A DNA stretch of 64,000 nucleotides from Caballeronia sp. TF1N1 (GCF_022878925.1 NZ_CP084628.1:310001-374000); one strand, 5' to 3'. Shown: positions 1 to 9,909, counted from the first letter of the stretch. Program-made: numbers and translations. The notes: generated by a model not told the origin, from the letters alone.

Positions 1-94
1 AAGTCGAAGCCGTGCGGTGGGTGCGTGTGCCTGGCGATGATGGCGAACATTTCCACCGATGCCAAAGACCTCCACCAACACGCAGCCCGACAAC

Positions 95-796
95 TCAAGT
101 CCCCGCCAGCTCGCGCCGAAACAAGTCATAGGTCCGTTCATTCGCAAGCTCTGCCGCGGCCGCATCGTAATGCAAACCTGTGTGCCGCGCGAACGCATGA
201 CTGCATCCGGGATACGCGTACACCGTCACATTCGTCCTGTCTTTCATCACCGCCTTGATTGCGGCCTGTGCATCCGTCGATATGAATTCGTCTTCGGTAC
301 CGAGATGCATGATCATCGGCGCTCGTATGCTGTCTGCTTCGCCCAAGTACTGATCAGTCTGACCGCCGTAATAAGCCGCGGCGGCATCGACACCCTCGCG
401 TGCGGTCGTCAGGAAAGTCATCAGACCGCCGAGGCAAAAGCCCATCAACCCGCACTTACCGTTCGACTCGGGCAAGGCACGTCCCATGGCAACCGTGGCG
501 CCGACATCTCGAACACCCAGATCGATGTCGAATGCCTGATAGAGCGCAAAGCCCTTTTTCCATTCCTCCTCGGACCAGCTATTCAATTCGACGCCCGGTT
601 CTAGCCGCCAGAAGAGATCGGGACACAGCGCGATGAATCCTTGCCTCGCCAACTCCTGACATGTTTCCCGCATGTCCGCGTTGATGCCGAAAATTTCAGG
701 CAGCACCACGACGGCGGGCGCCGGCGTGTTGGCGGGAAGTTCGACATAAACGGCGAAGGTGCCATCGTCGGTATGCAGTTGCCTATATTCGCCCAT
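95..796 (-). CDS. Dienelactone hydrolase family protein
   Basis: Predicted 233-residue cytosolic alpha/beta hydrolase of the dienelactone hydrolase family, whose founding member opens the lactone ring of dienelactones in chlorocatechol breakdown. The nucleophile is a cysteine, as is typical: GFCLGG with Cys121. The family Glu lies in PEIFG (Glu34), and the Asp and His are in GTEDEF and GCSHAF. I chose the ATG at 796 because GGAGAGG lies 6 bases upstream; another ATG five codons earlier lacks this. No aromatic-degradation genes are nearby, so the true substrate is unknown and the call is to family level only. Confidence 0.9.
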   Translation of the reverse strand: MGEYRQLHTDDGTFAVYVELPANTPAPAVVVLPEIFGINADMRETCQELARQGFIALCPDLFWRLEPGVELNSWSEEEWKKGFALYQAFDIDLGVRDVGATVAMGRALPESNGKCGLMGFCLGGLMTFLTTAREGVDAAAAYYGGQTDQYLGEADSIRAPMIMHLGTEDEFISTDAQAAIKAVMKDRTNVTVYAYPGCSHAFARHTGLHYDAAAAELANERTYDLFRRELAGT

Positions 797-880
797 GAGA
801 TACCTCTCCAAGAGATTTCAAAAGATGCCGAAGGATGGCCTCGTTCAACGCGACTACGTGTCTTCGCTCAAACGCCTCTT

Positions 881-2395
881 CTAAGCGGACTTGTCGGTCT
901 GCTTGACCTGAGAAGCTTCTTGCAACGCGTGCCGAAACCAGACCTTGTCCAACAACCACTGAAACAGCGATGTGCCTTTTTCTTCTTCCACCGGCATGGG
1001 ATTCGTCAACTGGCCGAGCTTGTCCTGACGATAAGCGAGGAGCTGACACAACTGCTTCGCGACGTCCCGATGATCTTTCAGGAACGACGTCATATCGTCC
1101 TTACCGAGTTGATATAGCACTACGGGTGTGAGCGTCGAGATGGATACGTGCATCGGCAAACCGGCAAGCAGCCCGGCCTCCCCGAAGGCCTCTCCAGGAC
1201 CGACGCGGGCAACTTCGCGATCTCCTGTCGCTTCGTGATAAGTGACCGACAGCACACCCGAATGAACGATAGAGAGACTGTCGGGCACCGTGTCAGGCGC
1301 GAGTATCTGCTGCCTTGCCTGATACTCGTGCCGCAAGAGCCGCTTGGCAAGCCGCTCTATTTCATCGCTCGTCAGACTGTCGAACAGGCTCACGCGTCTG
1401 AGCAAGGCTTCTCGTACATCGTGCGCGGTCACGGCGGGCGCGGGAATGCCGAGCGCGCGCAGCGCCACGGACGAAGCCGCGAGATGCCGGTAACAAAGAT
1501 CGAACAACTCGTTGGATACGGATGACTTCTTGTTCATGTCATCGACGAACGCCACGACTTCGTATTGCACCGAATTGAGCGTGGCGCGCTTCATCCGCGC
1601 ATAAGGTGCGGGGCTGTCGAGAATGACATTGCAGCCGGTCAGGGCACGGCCCAAGGCATCGAGCACGGTCTTTGGCCGGGCTTCGGGATCGATCTCGAGA
1701 ATGAGAGAGATTCCGTGGATGTTCGCCGGCCTGCTGTTATTCGAAATCTTGGCTTTCGATGCAACCGCGTTAGGCACGATAAGCGTATTGCCCTGGCCCG
1801 TGAGCAAATGCGTGGCGCGCCAGTTCATTTCGATCACTTTGCCTTCGACGTCATCGATCAAGACCCAGTCGCCAACCGAATAAGGCTCCGTGGTGTTGAG
1901 CACGATGCCCGCGAACACGTCGCTCAACGTGCTTTGAATGGCGAGACCGAGCACGATGGCGAGCGCGCCCGACGTCGCAACCAGCCCGCGTACCGGCAAT
2001 TCGAGCACGAAGCCGAGCGCTGCCACGGCCGCTGCGAGAAAGACCACCGCACCGAACACATCTGAAAATAGCCGCTGCTTGCGCCAGGCGCGCGGCAACA
2101 GCAAGGTGTCGAGCGAAAGCGTGAGCAACCGCGCGCCCGTCAGCCACCAGATGATTTCGAGCACTTGTCCAAGCCAGTGCAATTCGACGACGGCAGCGTA
2201 AGGCGCCTGAGTGAACGGATTCAGGTCAGAGGAAAAGAGGTCCCAGCTCAACGCGACGAAAAGCGCGAGCCGTATGAACAGCCGCGCGAGGTCTTGCGTG
2301 GGCAGACGCGCGCGCCACACGACGACATCCAGCGCGACGATAGCGAAGCCCAGTATGAGTGGGTATTTCACAGGGGCATCCTCGAATGACGACAT
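881..2395 (-). CDS. MscS-type mechanosensitive channel fused to a cyclic nucleotide-binding domain
   Basis: About 504 residues. The N-terminal third holds several hydrophobic segments (for example GFAIVALDVVVW and VFGAVVFLAAAVAALGFVL). Next comes the MscS pore and beta domain (GLAIQSTLSDVFAGIVLN, then PYSVGDWVLIDDVEGKV), and the C-terminus is a cNMP-binding/Crp-like beta-roll with PGEAFGEAGLLAG. Known members of this architecture are inner-membrane channels whose gating may be set by a cyclic nucleotide. The start is uncertain: ATG at 2395 has no clear ribosome site, while GTG at 2371 has CGAGG about 8 bases upstream. It is divergent from the TldD-like gene. Confidence 0.9.
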   Translation of the reverse strand: MSSFEDAPVKYPLILGFAIVALDVVVWRARLPTQDLARLFIRLALFVALSWDLFSSDLNPFTQAPYAAVVELHWLGQVLEIIWWLTGARLLTLSLDTLLLPRAWRKQRLFSDVFGAVVFLAAAVAALGFVLELPVRGLVATSGALAIVLGLAIQSTLSDVFAGIVLNTTEPYSVGDWVLIDDVEGKVIEMNWRATHLLTGQGNTLIVPNAVASKAKISNNSRPANIHGISLILEIDPEARPKTVLDALGRALTGCNVILDSPAPYARMKRATLNSVQYEVVAFVDDMNKKSSVSNELFDLCYRHLAASSVALRALGIPAPAVTAHDVREALLRRVSLFDSLTSDEIERLAKRLLRHEYQARQQILAPDTVPDSLSIVHSGVLSVTYHEATGDREVARVGPGEAFGEAGLLAGLPMHVSISTLTPVVLYQLGKDDMTSFLKDHRDVAKQLCQLLAYRQDKLGQLTNPMPVEEEKGTSLFQWLLDKVWFRHALQEASQVKQTDKSA

Positions 2396-2502
2396 CGAGA
2401 GGATACACATCCGCAAACGCGCGTGCGTTGGTCCGTGCCATGGCATATTAACGCTGCCTGCGCACGCATTTGCGCACCCGACGGTAAAAACACGGAAGCG
2501 AT

Positions 2503-3942
2503 ATGAACGGTCCATCACTCGACGAGCACGTTCGCGCCCTTTCCAGCGAAGCGGACTTCCACTCGGTGCGCTTCGTCGATGAACGCACGGACGATCACAA
2601 GGTCCGCAACGACGTGATCCAGCCACTTCGCACCGCGCGCGATCGCGGCGCAATGCTCACTGCATGGCACGGCGCCGGCGCGGGCTATGCGGCGACCGCC
2701 GACTTGTCCCCGGCTGGCTTGCAGGCGGCGCTCGACCTCGCCACGCGCCGCGCCAAGGCAAGCGCACGCGTCTCGCTCGTCGATCACAGGCTCGCCGCGC
2801 GTCCATCGCAAAGCGGCGAATACGCGTCGCCCGGCATCGAGGCCACGCTGCCGGCGCGGCGCGAATGGCTTGAACGGCTCGCGGAAGAATGCGCCGCGGC
2901 GAGCATCGACCCGCGTATCGTCGAGCGCACCGCGTCCATGCAGGTCATCGAAAGCGAACAAACCTTGATCACAAGCGACGGCGTTCGCATCGAGCAGCGT
3001 TTCCGGTTCGCCATGCCGCAATTCGCGGTCGCGGCGCACGCCCACGGCGATACCCAAGTCCGCACGCTGGGCGGCGATTACGGAACCATCGCGCAAGGCG
3101 GCGTCGAAATCCTCGATCGCTTCGCTTTCGATGGCGCCGGCGAGCGGCTGGCCAACGAAGCGCTCGCGCTTCTCGCCGCGCCGAACTGCCCGAGCGGCGT
3201 GCGCGACCTGCTTCTCATGCCCGATCAGATGATGCTGCAAATCCATGAGTCGATCGGTCATCCGCTCGAACTCGACCGCATTCTCGGCGACGAACGCAAC
3301 TTCGCCGGATCGAGCTTCGTGAAGCCCGAGTTCTTCGGCACCTACCAATATGGCTCGCCGCTCTTGAACGTGACGTTCGATCCCGACGTGGCCGCTGAGG
3401 TCGCCACCTACGCATTCGACGACGACGGCGCCGCTGCGAGCAAACACCATCTGATCCGCAACGGCGTGCTCGAACGCGCGCTCGGCGGCACGCTCTCGCA
3501 ACAACGCGCGGGCATCGGCGGGGTCGCGAATTCGCGGGCATCGAGCTGGAACCGCCCGCCTATCGACCGAATGGCGAACCTCAATATCGAAGCTGGCGAG
3601 AGTACGCTCGACGAGATGATCGCGAACATCGAACAGGGCATTCTGATGCGCACGAACACCTCGTGGTCCATCGACGACTATCGCAACAAGTTTCAATTCG
3701 GCTGCGAGTTCGGGCAACTGATCGAGAATGGCCGGCTTAAGCAAGTGGTTCGCCAACCGGGCTATCGCGGCATTTCGGCGAATTTCTGGCGCAGCCTGGT
3801 CGCGGTCGGCAACGAAGCAACGCGCGGCATCTACGGCACGGCAATGTGCGGCAAGGGTGAGCCAATGCAGATCGTGCGCGTGGGCCATGCATCGCCTGCA
3901 TGCGTGTTCAGCAACGTGGATGTGTTCGGAGGCACGCGATGA
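2503..3942 (+). CDS. TldD-like metallopeptidase subunit (TldD/PmbA family)
   Basis: Predicted 479-residue TldD-like subunit. TldD/TldE heterodimers are cytosolic zinc proteases that cut unfolded peptides inside a chamber; in E. coli they mature microcin B17 and act on CcdA. The HExxxH zinc motif reads HESIGH and begins near residue 248. A C-terminal MCGKG supplies the Cys expected as third ligand. GGAAG precedes the ATG by a few bases. It overlaps the TldE-like gene by ATGA, so the two are translationally coupled, as expected for obligate partners. The sequence around the motif (HPLELDRILGDE) differs from the housekeeping HEAVGHGLEGD form as I recall it, so this is probably a second, divergent pair. 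Confidence 0.93.
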   Translation: MNGPSLDEHVRALSSEADFHSVRFVDERTDDHKVRNDVIQPLRTARDRGAMLTAWHGAGAGYAATADLSPAGLQAALDLATRRAKASARVSLVDHRLAARPSQSGEYASPGIEATLPARREWLERLAEECAAASIDPRIVERTASMQVIESEQTLITSDGVRIEQRFRFAMPQFAVAAHAHGDTQVRTLGGDYGTIAQGGVEILDRFAFDGAGERLANEALALLAAPNCPSGVRDLLLMPDQMMLQIHESIGHPLELDRILGDERNFAGSSFVKPEFFGTYQYGSPLLNVTFDPDVAAEVATYAFDDDGAAASKHHLIRNGVLERALGGTLSQQRAGIGGVANSRASSWNRPPIDRMANLNIEAGESTLDEMIANIEQGILMRTNTSWSIDDYRNKFQFGCEFGQLIENGRLKQVVRQPGYRGISANFWRSLVAVGNEATRGIYGTAMCGKGEPMQIVRVGHASPACVFSNVDVFGGTR

Positions 3943-5261
3943 CGGCCGCCGCGGCAAACTGGGAACATCGCTTCATGCGGCTCGCGGATGTCGTCGAGCG
4001 TCGGCTCGTCACAGGCGAAGTGGCATTGACCACACTTGCCGCCGAGGAATCGGACTTCGTGCGCTTCAATGCAAGCAAGGTCCGTCAGATCGGGCACGTC
4101 TCGCAGGGCGCGTTGACGCTGCGGCTCATCAGGAACGAGCGCCAGGCTTATTCGACGCTCACGATAAGCGGCGACGCGCATACCGACGACGAAGCCATCG
4201 CCGGGACGCTCGCCGCGCTGCGGGCCGCGCTCGAAGACGCCAGCGCCGATCCGCATTTGCTCGTCGATACGGCGACATGGACCCAGGCCACTCGACGACG
4301 CGGCACGCTGCCGGAGATCGAATCGCTCTTGAGCGTGGTCGAACGATGCGCGGCACGGCTCGACTTCGTCGGCTTCTATGCCGGTGGATCGATGGCGCGC
4401 GGCTTTGCATCGTCGAATGGGAACCGTGGCTGGCATGAACTCGACAACTTCAACTTCAGCTGGTCGCTTTACGATGCAAGCGGACGCGCAATCAAGACGA
4501 CCTACGCGGGCGAGCAATGGAGCGACGAAGTCTTCGCAAGAAAAGTCGAAGAGGCCGCGGCGCGCATGCCGGTGTTGGCCCGGCCCGCGCGCACGCTTGC
4601 GCCGGGGAATTATCGTGCATGGCTCGCGCCGGCCGCGCTTGCCGAACTCATCGGCACGGCGTCCTTTACGGCGTTTTCGGCACGCAAGCAGGCAACATCG
4701 CGTAGCGAGTTTCATCGCCTGAATAGCGGCGAGGCTTCGCTGGACGAACGCGTCACGCTCACCGAGGACATCGGTCTCGGCATTACACCGGGCTTTAGTG
4801 AAGACGGCTACGAGCGCGAGACCGTCCCGCTTATTCGAGCCGGCCGCGGCGCGCAGCAACTCACCAGCGCGCGCACGGCCCGCGAATACGGCTTGCGTCC
4901 CAACGGCGCGCCCGCGAATGAGATGCCCATATCGCTTTCGATGCAAGGCGGCGATCTCGCCGACAGCGACGTGCTCGCCGCGCTCGACACCGGTCTTTAT
5001 GTCGGTAACCTGTGGTACGTGAACTTCTCCGACCGGATGGATTGCCGCATGACCGGCATGACGCGCTTTGCCACGTTCTGGGTGGAGCATGGCGAGATCG
5101 TCGCGCCCATCGAAGCCATGCGCTTCGACGACAGCCTTTATCGGCTGCTAGGAAGCGAACTCGACCGGATAGGCGCCACGCCCGAACTCCTGTTGAACGA
5201 CTCGACAGGGGGCCTGCAATTGCCAGGAGTGCTGGTGCGCGGTTTCAGGCTAACGCTTTAG
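3939..5261 (+). CDS. TldE/PmbA-like subunit of TldD/TldE protease
   Basis: Predicted 440-residue partner of the preceding TldD-like protein. No HExxxH motif is seen, which fits the non-catalytic TldE/PmbA role of completing the proteolytic chamber and binding substrate. The end carries the family-typical region around GLYVGNLWYVNFSDRMDCRMTGMTRFATF. The ATG overlaps the upstream stop (ATGA at 3939-3942). It ends 14 bases before the convergent YbdK-like gene. A natural peptide substrate cannot be deduced: there is no recognisable RiPP precursor or toxin-antitoxin pair beside it. Confidence 0.9.
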   Translation: MTAAAANWEHRFMRLADVVERRLVTGEVALTTLAAEESDFVRFNASKVRQIGHVSQGALTLRLIRNERQAYSTLTISGDAHTDDEAIAGTLAALRAALEDASADPHLLVDTATWTQATRRRGTLPEIESLLSVVERCAARLDFVGFYAGGSMARGFASSNGNRGWHELDNFNFSWSLYDASGRAIKTTYAGEQWSDEVFARKVEEAAARMPVLARPARTLAPGNYRAWLAPAALAELIGTASFTAFSARKQATSRSEFHRLNSGEASLDERVTLTEDIGLGITPGFSEDGYERETVPLIRAGRGAQQLTSARTAREYGLRPNGAPANEMPISLSMQGGDLADSDVLAALDTGLYVGNLWYVNFSDRMDCRMTGMTRFATFWVEHGEIVAPIEAMRFDDSLYRLLGSELDRIGATPELLLNDSTGGLQLPGVLVRGFRLTL

Positions 5262-5275
5262 TCATTGCCTTGAGT

Positions 5276-6403
5276 TCATTCGAGCGTCTGCGCGCCACGC
5301 CATATCTGACATTGCTGCCGCACGACTTCATGCAAGGAGTCATGCGCGCCATAGACGCGGCGCAACCACGTGGCATCGCTCGTGCCGGTCGTCACCGCAC
5401 GCCTGATCGATTCGAGGCCTGCTTGGCCGCCGAGAGCCTGAGCGTGGTCGCTGATCGCATCGAGCGTGGCGAGGATGTCGTCTCTGATTGGTTTGCTTTG
5501 CCCCGTCTCCGGATTCACGCATGTTGCATCGAGACCAAAGCGGCAAGCCATGAACCGGTTCGTCCGATAAACCTCGTAGTCGCGTTCACTCAGCGTCAAG
5601 GGTTTATCGATCAGCAGATAGCGCGAAAGCGCCTGAATGTAAGCTGCGATGGCGGCGGCTCGTTCCACGCGTAACGGCGTATCCATGACGCGTACTTCGA
5701 TCGTTCCGAATCCAGGACTCGGACGAATGTCCCAGTAAAAGTCCTTCAGACTCTTGACGAGACCCGTGTTGGTCATGCGCTCGAAGTACTGTTCGAACTC
5801 GCTCCACTTCGTCACGAAGGGCGCCTGGCCCGACAAGGGGAACGGCGCGACCGAATTGAGTCTTGCGCACTGGAACTGCGTGTCGCTGCCTTGCACGAAC
5901 GGCGAGGAAGCGGCGAGCGCGATGAAGTGCGGGACGTAGCGCGAGAGCGAGTGCAGTAGGACGAGCGCCGAGTCGGCGTCCGGGCAACCGACATGCACGT
6001 GCTGACCGAAGATGGTGAACTGCTGATAAAGCGCCCCGTATAGGCCCATGAGATATTCGGAGCGTTCGCGTCCATCGGAACGTTGGTCGTACCAATTCTG
6101 GAAGAAGTTGGTGCCGCCACCGCATACGCCGACGTTGAGAAAGTCGGCGGCGCGAACGAGCGTATCGCGAAGCACCTGCAACTCGTTACTGACCTGGTCG
6201 AAGTTCCGGCACACGCCAGTGGAGAGTTCGATCATCCCTTCGGTCGTCTCGGGGTCGATGGCCCCCGCGAAGGTTTCCTCTCGAACGCGGTTCAACAACT
6301 CCGTGGTCGCCTTCGTCAGGTTGTAGTCATGCGTATTGACGACCTGGACTTCCAGTTCGACGCCAATCGTGAACGGTTCTGATGATGCAAACGGCTGCAA
6401 CAT
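5276..6403 (-). CDS. ybdK: YbdK-family carboxylate-amine ligase (GCS2 fold)
   Basis: Predicted 375-residue ATP-dependent carboxylate-amine ligase of the glutamate-cysteine ligase type 2 family; E. coli YbdK has weak gamma-glutamylcysteine synthetase activity and its real substrates are unsettled. Family signatures visible are [13 protein letters not shown] at the start (metal/ATP site), [26 protein letters not shown] and [14 protein letters not shown] placed the start at 6403, with AGGA 7 bases upstream; this matches the family start (MxxPFxxSEPF) better than an ATG five codons upstream. It is convergent with the TldE-like gene. Confidence 0.92.
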   Translation of the reverse strand: MLQPFASSEPFTIGVELEVQVVNTHDYNLTKATTELLNRVREETFAGAIDPETTEGMIELSTGVCRNFDQVSNELQVLRDTLVRAADFLNVGVCGGGTNFFQNWYDQRSDGRERSEYLMGLYGALYQQFTIFGQHVHVGCPDADSALVLLHSLSRYVPHFIALAASSPFVQGSDTQFQCARLNSVAPFPLSGQAPFVTKWSEFEQYFERMTNTGLVKSLKDFYWDIRPSPGFGTIEVRVMDTPLRVERAAAIAAYIQALSRYLLIDKPLTLSERDYEVYRTNRFMACRFGLDATCVNPETGQSKPIRDDILATLDAISDHAQALGGQAGLESIRRAVTTGTSDATWLRRVYGAHDSLHEVVRQQCQIWRGAQTLE

Positions 6404-6485
6404 AGGGTGTCCTGTCATTCGAACGAAAGAACGGCGGCAAGGCGATTTTACGCGAGCGCGTCCGATGCAACGGCGTCATCGGCTA

Positions 6486-6514
6486 TTGAGGGTTAACGCG
6501 TATTTAACAATAAT
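6486..6514 (+). promoter_or_regulatory. Candidate sigma-70 promoter of the DUF4148 gene
   Basis: TTGAGG (6486-6491), a 17-base spacer and AATAAT (6509-6514) lie about 105 bases before the DUF4148 start, in a locally AT-rich stretch. The match is 4/6 at -35 and 5/6 at -10. Read by eye only. Confidence 0.4.
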
Positions 6515-6619
6515 TACTTGTTCAGTCCGCACTTAATTCCCAAGCACGTGCCGCCTAGACTTCAAGCACTGAAACGCAAACGGGTGTTTGCGCAAAAACG
6601 AAGCCTGGAGGTAAGCATC

Positions 6620-6994
6620 ATGAAACTCGTTCAATCGCTCATCGTTGCCGCTGCTCTTGCAATCCCTGCCGTGTCGTCGTTCGCTCAAACGAACCAGCCG
6701 GTGACTCGCGCTGAAGTGAAGGCGCAACTGGTTCAACTCGAAAAAGCCGGCTACAACCCCACCGGCGATCAAACGCAATATCCGGCCAATATTCAAGCCG
6801 CGGAAGCTCGTGTGAACGCCCAAGGCAATAACGCAACGGATGTCGGCGGCGCCGCGGATGGCACATCGGCTTCGGGCGCACACCATACGCTGCGCAATTT
6901 CGACCATGCAGTGGCTCGCGTGGGACACAAGATCAGCGCTTCCGTCCGTCCGGATGCCAACGACGGCATGAAGCCTGTATTCTTTGGCTCCTGA
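6620..6994 (+). CDS. DUF4148 domain-containing secreted protein
   Basis: Predicted 124-residue exported protein. The first 23 residues form a Sec signal peptide ending SSFAQ. The mature start reads TRAEVKAQLVQLEKAGYNP, the signature of DUF4148, a short Burkholderiaceae-specific periplasmic family of unknown function that is usually present in many copies. The ATG at 6620 is preceded by GGAGG at 6607-6611. The gene stands alone with its own promoter candidate and a strong downstream terminator, so it is probably monocistronic. Confidence 0.9.
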   Translation: MKLVQSLIVAAALAIPAVSSFAQTNQPVTRAEVKAQLVQLEKAGYNPTGDQTQYPANIQAAEARVNAQGNNATDVGGAADGTSASGAHHTLRNFDHAVARVGHKISASVRPDANDGMKPVFFGS

Positions 6995-7088
6995 TCTGTT
7001 CAGTTGTTTTCGTTCAAGGTCTGGCGCGCAATCGTCTTGTGCGCCTCGTCTCCAAGATCCTCCTCCGGTGGCCTTCAATCACTGGATT

Positions 7089-7116
7089 GCCCAGCGCTTA
7101 GTGGCTGGGCTTTTTT
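7089..7116 (+). terminator. Rho-independent terminator after DUF4148 gene
   Basis: GCCCAGC at 7089-7095 pairs perfectly with GCTGGGC at 7104-7110 across an 8-base loop, followed at once by six T. It lies about 95 bases past the DUF4148 stop on the same strand. Confidence 0.88.
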
Positions 7117-7265
7117 GTGCGCTAAGCGAAATAGCTTGATTTCGTTTGTCTGGCGCGTGGGCTTTATTGCCAAGCGCGTGCCTTCTTAGCGTGTCACGGC
7201 AAGACGCGCTCGTACAGGTCGCAAGATATTCCCTAAAGTAATTCGATCAAGCGCCAAGCCGTGTC

Positions 7266-7916
7266 CTAGCCTTGAAGATTGCCCTCGCAGTCTGCCCAGT
7301 ACCGTAAAGGATCGCGATGGAATGGATAATTCGAGTTAAGCCACGTCGACAGCCGTGTCCAATCGGGATGGTTAGTGCCACTTTGCGCGGACCAGGTCGA
7401 CGATCTTTCGAGAATTTGACCGTTCGATCGATCGCGGACGAGCAAACTGCCCAGCCCATTTGAACCGTTGGTCTGCGATTCAACGGAATATCGCGGCAAG
7501 ATTCGCAACTCGGCATCCTTGGCCCAACCAAACACGGCGCGCACCACGCCCGCCGGATCTCGCACTTCGATAGGACCGCTCTCCGGGCGAAGCGCCGACC
7601 ATCCTTCAGGAAATTCCGTCACGATTTCGTGACCGCTTCCCCTCACCCATCTCAGGCGCCATGCTCGTGCCATCGCATCGCGCATGCGTGCGACCGATTC
7701 ATAGCCAGCGGGCAACTTGACCGCCATCGGCAGCGTGATCAGGTTGTCTTTCCAGAGCTTGGCTTCTTCGTCGATGCGCTCGACAGGCTCGAACGCACCA
7801 GCTTCGAATGGATTCTCGGGCCGGCCGGATTTACGCTCGCTCGTGCTGGATTTCGGCAGACCTTCGAAGAGACGCTCGGCGTCGTCGCGGGTGAGCTTGG
7901 GTTTTCCTTTCTTCAT
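7266..7916 (-). CDS. Hypothetical protein
   Basis: A 216-residue protein I do not recognise. The first 50 residues are charged and look disordered (KKGKPKLTRDDAERLFEGLPKSS), and the rest is soluble and Trp-rich, ending HPDWTRLSTWLNSNYPFHRDPLRYW. There is no signal peptide, membrane segment or metal motif. GAGAGA sits 4 bases before the ATG, and codon use matches neighbouring genes, so it is probably real. It is flanked by the DUF4148 terminator and, upstream, by a 220-base gap. Confidence 0.7.
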   Translation of the reverse strand: MKKGKPKLTRDDAERLFEGLPKSSTSERKSGRPENPFEAGAFEPVERIDEEAKLWKDNLITLPMAVKLPAGYESVARMRDAMARAWRLRWVRGSGHEIVTEFPEGWSALRPESGPIEVRDPAGVVRAVFGWAKDAELRILPRYSVESQTNGSNGLGSLLVRDRSNGQILERSSTWSAQSGTNHPDWTRLSTWLNSNYPFHRDPLRYWADCEGNLQG

Positions 7917-8139
7917 TTGTCTCTCTGCGGCAAGGGGTCTTGTCTAGCGACGGTGCTTCATTCGCGCGCGGTTAAAAGCGCTCATGGCGTCATTGTGCAC
8001 TGTTCGCTTGCACTAGCCCGTGAGGGAAGCTTAGGCGACGAGTTTACACAGCGCTCAAAGTCCGCTAAACGCCACCGCGATGCCAACAGTCACTCCACGC
8101 CAGCACGGAGCAGCGCAGCGATAGCGGCCGCCGCATCGC

Positions 8140-9909
8140 TCATTGCCTCGCTTCCCGCTGCGCAAGACTCACCGTGAAAATACCCATTTCATCGATACGC
8201 TGTTCCAGCTTGCGGAAACCTGCGCGCCTGACGAGTTCATCCATCTCGGCCTGCGAGCGACGCCGCATGACCCGGCTTGCCTCACCGCGATGAGTATTCG
8301 ACGAACGCGCGATAAATTCGCGTCGCGGATGCCACGGCTGTGCCGTATAGACGAGATAACTGCCCGGCAGCACTGCTTGCGCAAGCGCATGCAGCGAGCG
8401 TTCGATCATCGCGTTGTCGCCGTAAAGCTCGTATAAACCCGCCGCGATGGCAAGCGTCGGACGGGGTTCGAGCGTGGTGAACGACCCTTCATCGAAGGCA
8501 TCGGCTTGCTCGAAGTCGGCGATCGACTCGAGTCCCCGCCGTGCGATCGAAGCACGTCCCGCTTCGACATTGATCGCACTCACATCGCGCAGCACGATGC
8601 GATCGACGGTCACGTTGGCGTCGTCGGTTGAATTCGCGATCGCGTCGAGCACGTGGCGTCCATGCCCGGCCGCGACATCGACGAGACGCACGGGTGAGCC
8701 CTCACGAACCAGCCGCGCGATAGCCAGACCCAGGAGCGCTTCGATATGCGTCTTGCGCTGCCGCATACCCTTGCACCCTGGCGCATTCAAGTAAAAGCGA
8801 TCGATGAGACGTCCCATGCCACCGCATCCACGCGCCTCGTTGCGGTAGACATAGTCGAGCGTCGCGTCCGAATCGAACCCAAGCGAAAGACCAAGCGCGA
8901 TGCCTTCCGAAAGCGCACCGCCCGCCCTCAGCGCGAGCCGGTTCATCCACCAATAAAAACGTTCGAACGGCTTTGTTGGAGGCTTCAGCAGCGCCTCGTA
9001 CTCGTCGCGGAATGGTCCGCGCTTGTTCGCGTGAACGAGTGATACACGCGGGCTGCGCGCATTGAATTCACGCAAGATAAATGCGCGCAATGGTTCCAGC
9101 GCCTTGGCGCGATCCCGCTCGCCTAGCGTATCGTGACGAAAACGCGGCAGCACGACGCGCTCTTTGCGAGCCGAACGCAGCCGCTCATAAAAAAGGTCCT
9201 GCGGCGCACGCTGCACGACCCGGTCCGCACCTGAAATCAACACTTGCGTAGGCGCGGTGATGGCAGCGGCATCGTCGACGATACGCTTCGACGTATCGTG
9301 CAGGTCCAGCAACATGTTGACGGCGATCGACCGCGTAATGAGCGGATCGGCCGCATAGCTCGCGATGCGTTCTATATCTTGCGTGAGCAGCTCGGGCCTC
9401 ACTAGACTTTTCACATGGAACGAGCCGCGCAGCTTGTGCGCGAGCCGTAACCCAGCCCGCGCAAACGGTATATACCGTTTCATGCGAAATGCGGGCGATG
9501 CCAGCGCGAGACAGCGCACAGGCGGCGCGTAATCATGCACCCACGTCGCTGCAAGCACCGCACCGACGCTTTGCCCGACAACAGCGATGTCTTCCACGGC
9601 AATGCCGTGCGCATCACGGATATGATCGATGAAGCACTGCAGGTCACGCACCGACGCAGCCACGCTCGGGCTATATCCACGTGGCCCCGGCGACTTGCCA
9701 TGTCCGCGCGCGTCCCATGCGAAGAAGGAGAAGTCACGCAACTTCAGCTCATCGACGAGATGCGCGACGCGTGCCGAATGTTCGTGTCCGCAATGCAGCA
9801 AGACGATTGCGCCACGACGACGCGATTTCGCCGCCGGCCAATGACGGTAGAAAAGCTTCTCACTGTCGTGCGTGATGAATTCGGACTCGTTGATTGTACG
9901 TTTGGTCAT
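8140..9909 (-). CDS. Bifunctional alpha/beta hydrolase and class I SAM-dependent methyltransferase
   Basis: A 589-residue two-domain fusion. Residues about 1-285 form a lysophospholipase-like alpha/beta hydrolase: LLHCGHEHS at the oxyanion side, nucleophile in GQSVGA, Asp in SGADRVV and His in RFRHDTLGE. Residues about 330-589 form a methyltransferase with SAM motif I VDVAAGHGRH and an acidic loop near LRDVS. Both active sites look intact. The fusion is known in Proteobacteria, where it is thought to act on lipid-like substrates and often sits with phospholipid genes; here it is alone, so the substrate stays open. Confidence 0.88.
   Translation of the reverse strand: MTKRTINESEFITHDSEKLFYRHWPAAKSRRRGAIVLLHCGHEHSARVAHLVDELKLRDFSFFAWDARGHGKSPGPRGYSPSVAASVRDLQCFIDHIRDAHGIAVEDIAVVGQSVGAVLAATWVHDYAPPVRCLALASPAFRMKRYIPFARAGLRLAHKLRGSFHVKSLVRPELLTQDIERIASYAADPLITRSIAVNMLLDLHDTSKRIVDDAAAITAPTQVLISGADRVVQRAPQDLFYERLRSARKERVVLPRFRHDTLGERDRAKALEPLRAFILREFNARSPRVSLVHANKRGPFRDEYEALLKPPTKPFERFYWWMNRLALRAGGALSEGIALGLSLGFDSDATLDYVYRNEARGCGGMGRLIDRFYLNAPGCKGMRQRKTHIEALLGLAIARLVREGSPVRLVDVAAGHGRHVLDAIANSTDDANVTVDRIVLRDVSAINVEAGRASIARRGLESIADFEQADAFDEGSFTTLEPRPTLAIAAGLYELYGDNAMIERSLHALAQAVLPGSYLVYTAQPWHPRREFIARSSNTHRGEASRVMRRRSQAEMDELVRRAGFRKLEQRIDEMGIFTVSLAQREARQ

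Noticed and set aside
2515..5090. Long minus-strand open frames across the TldD/TldE genes
   Set aside because: Shadow frames of two well-supported coding genes.
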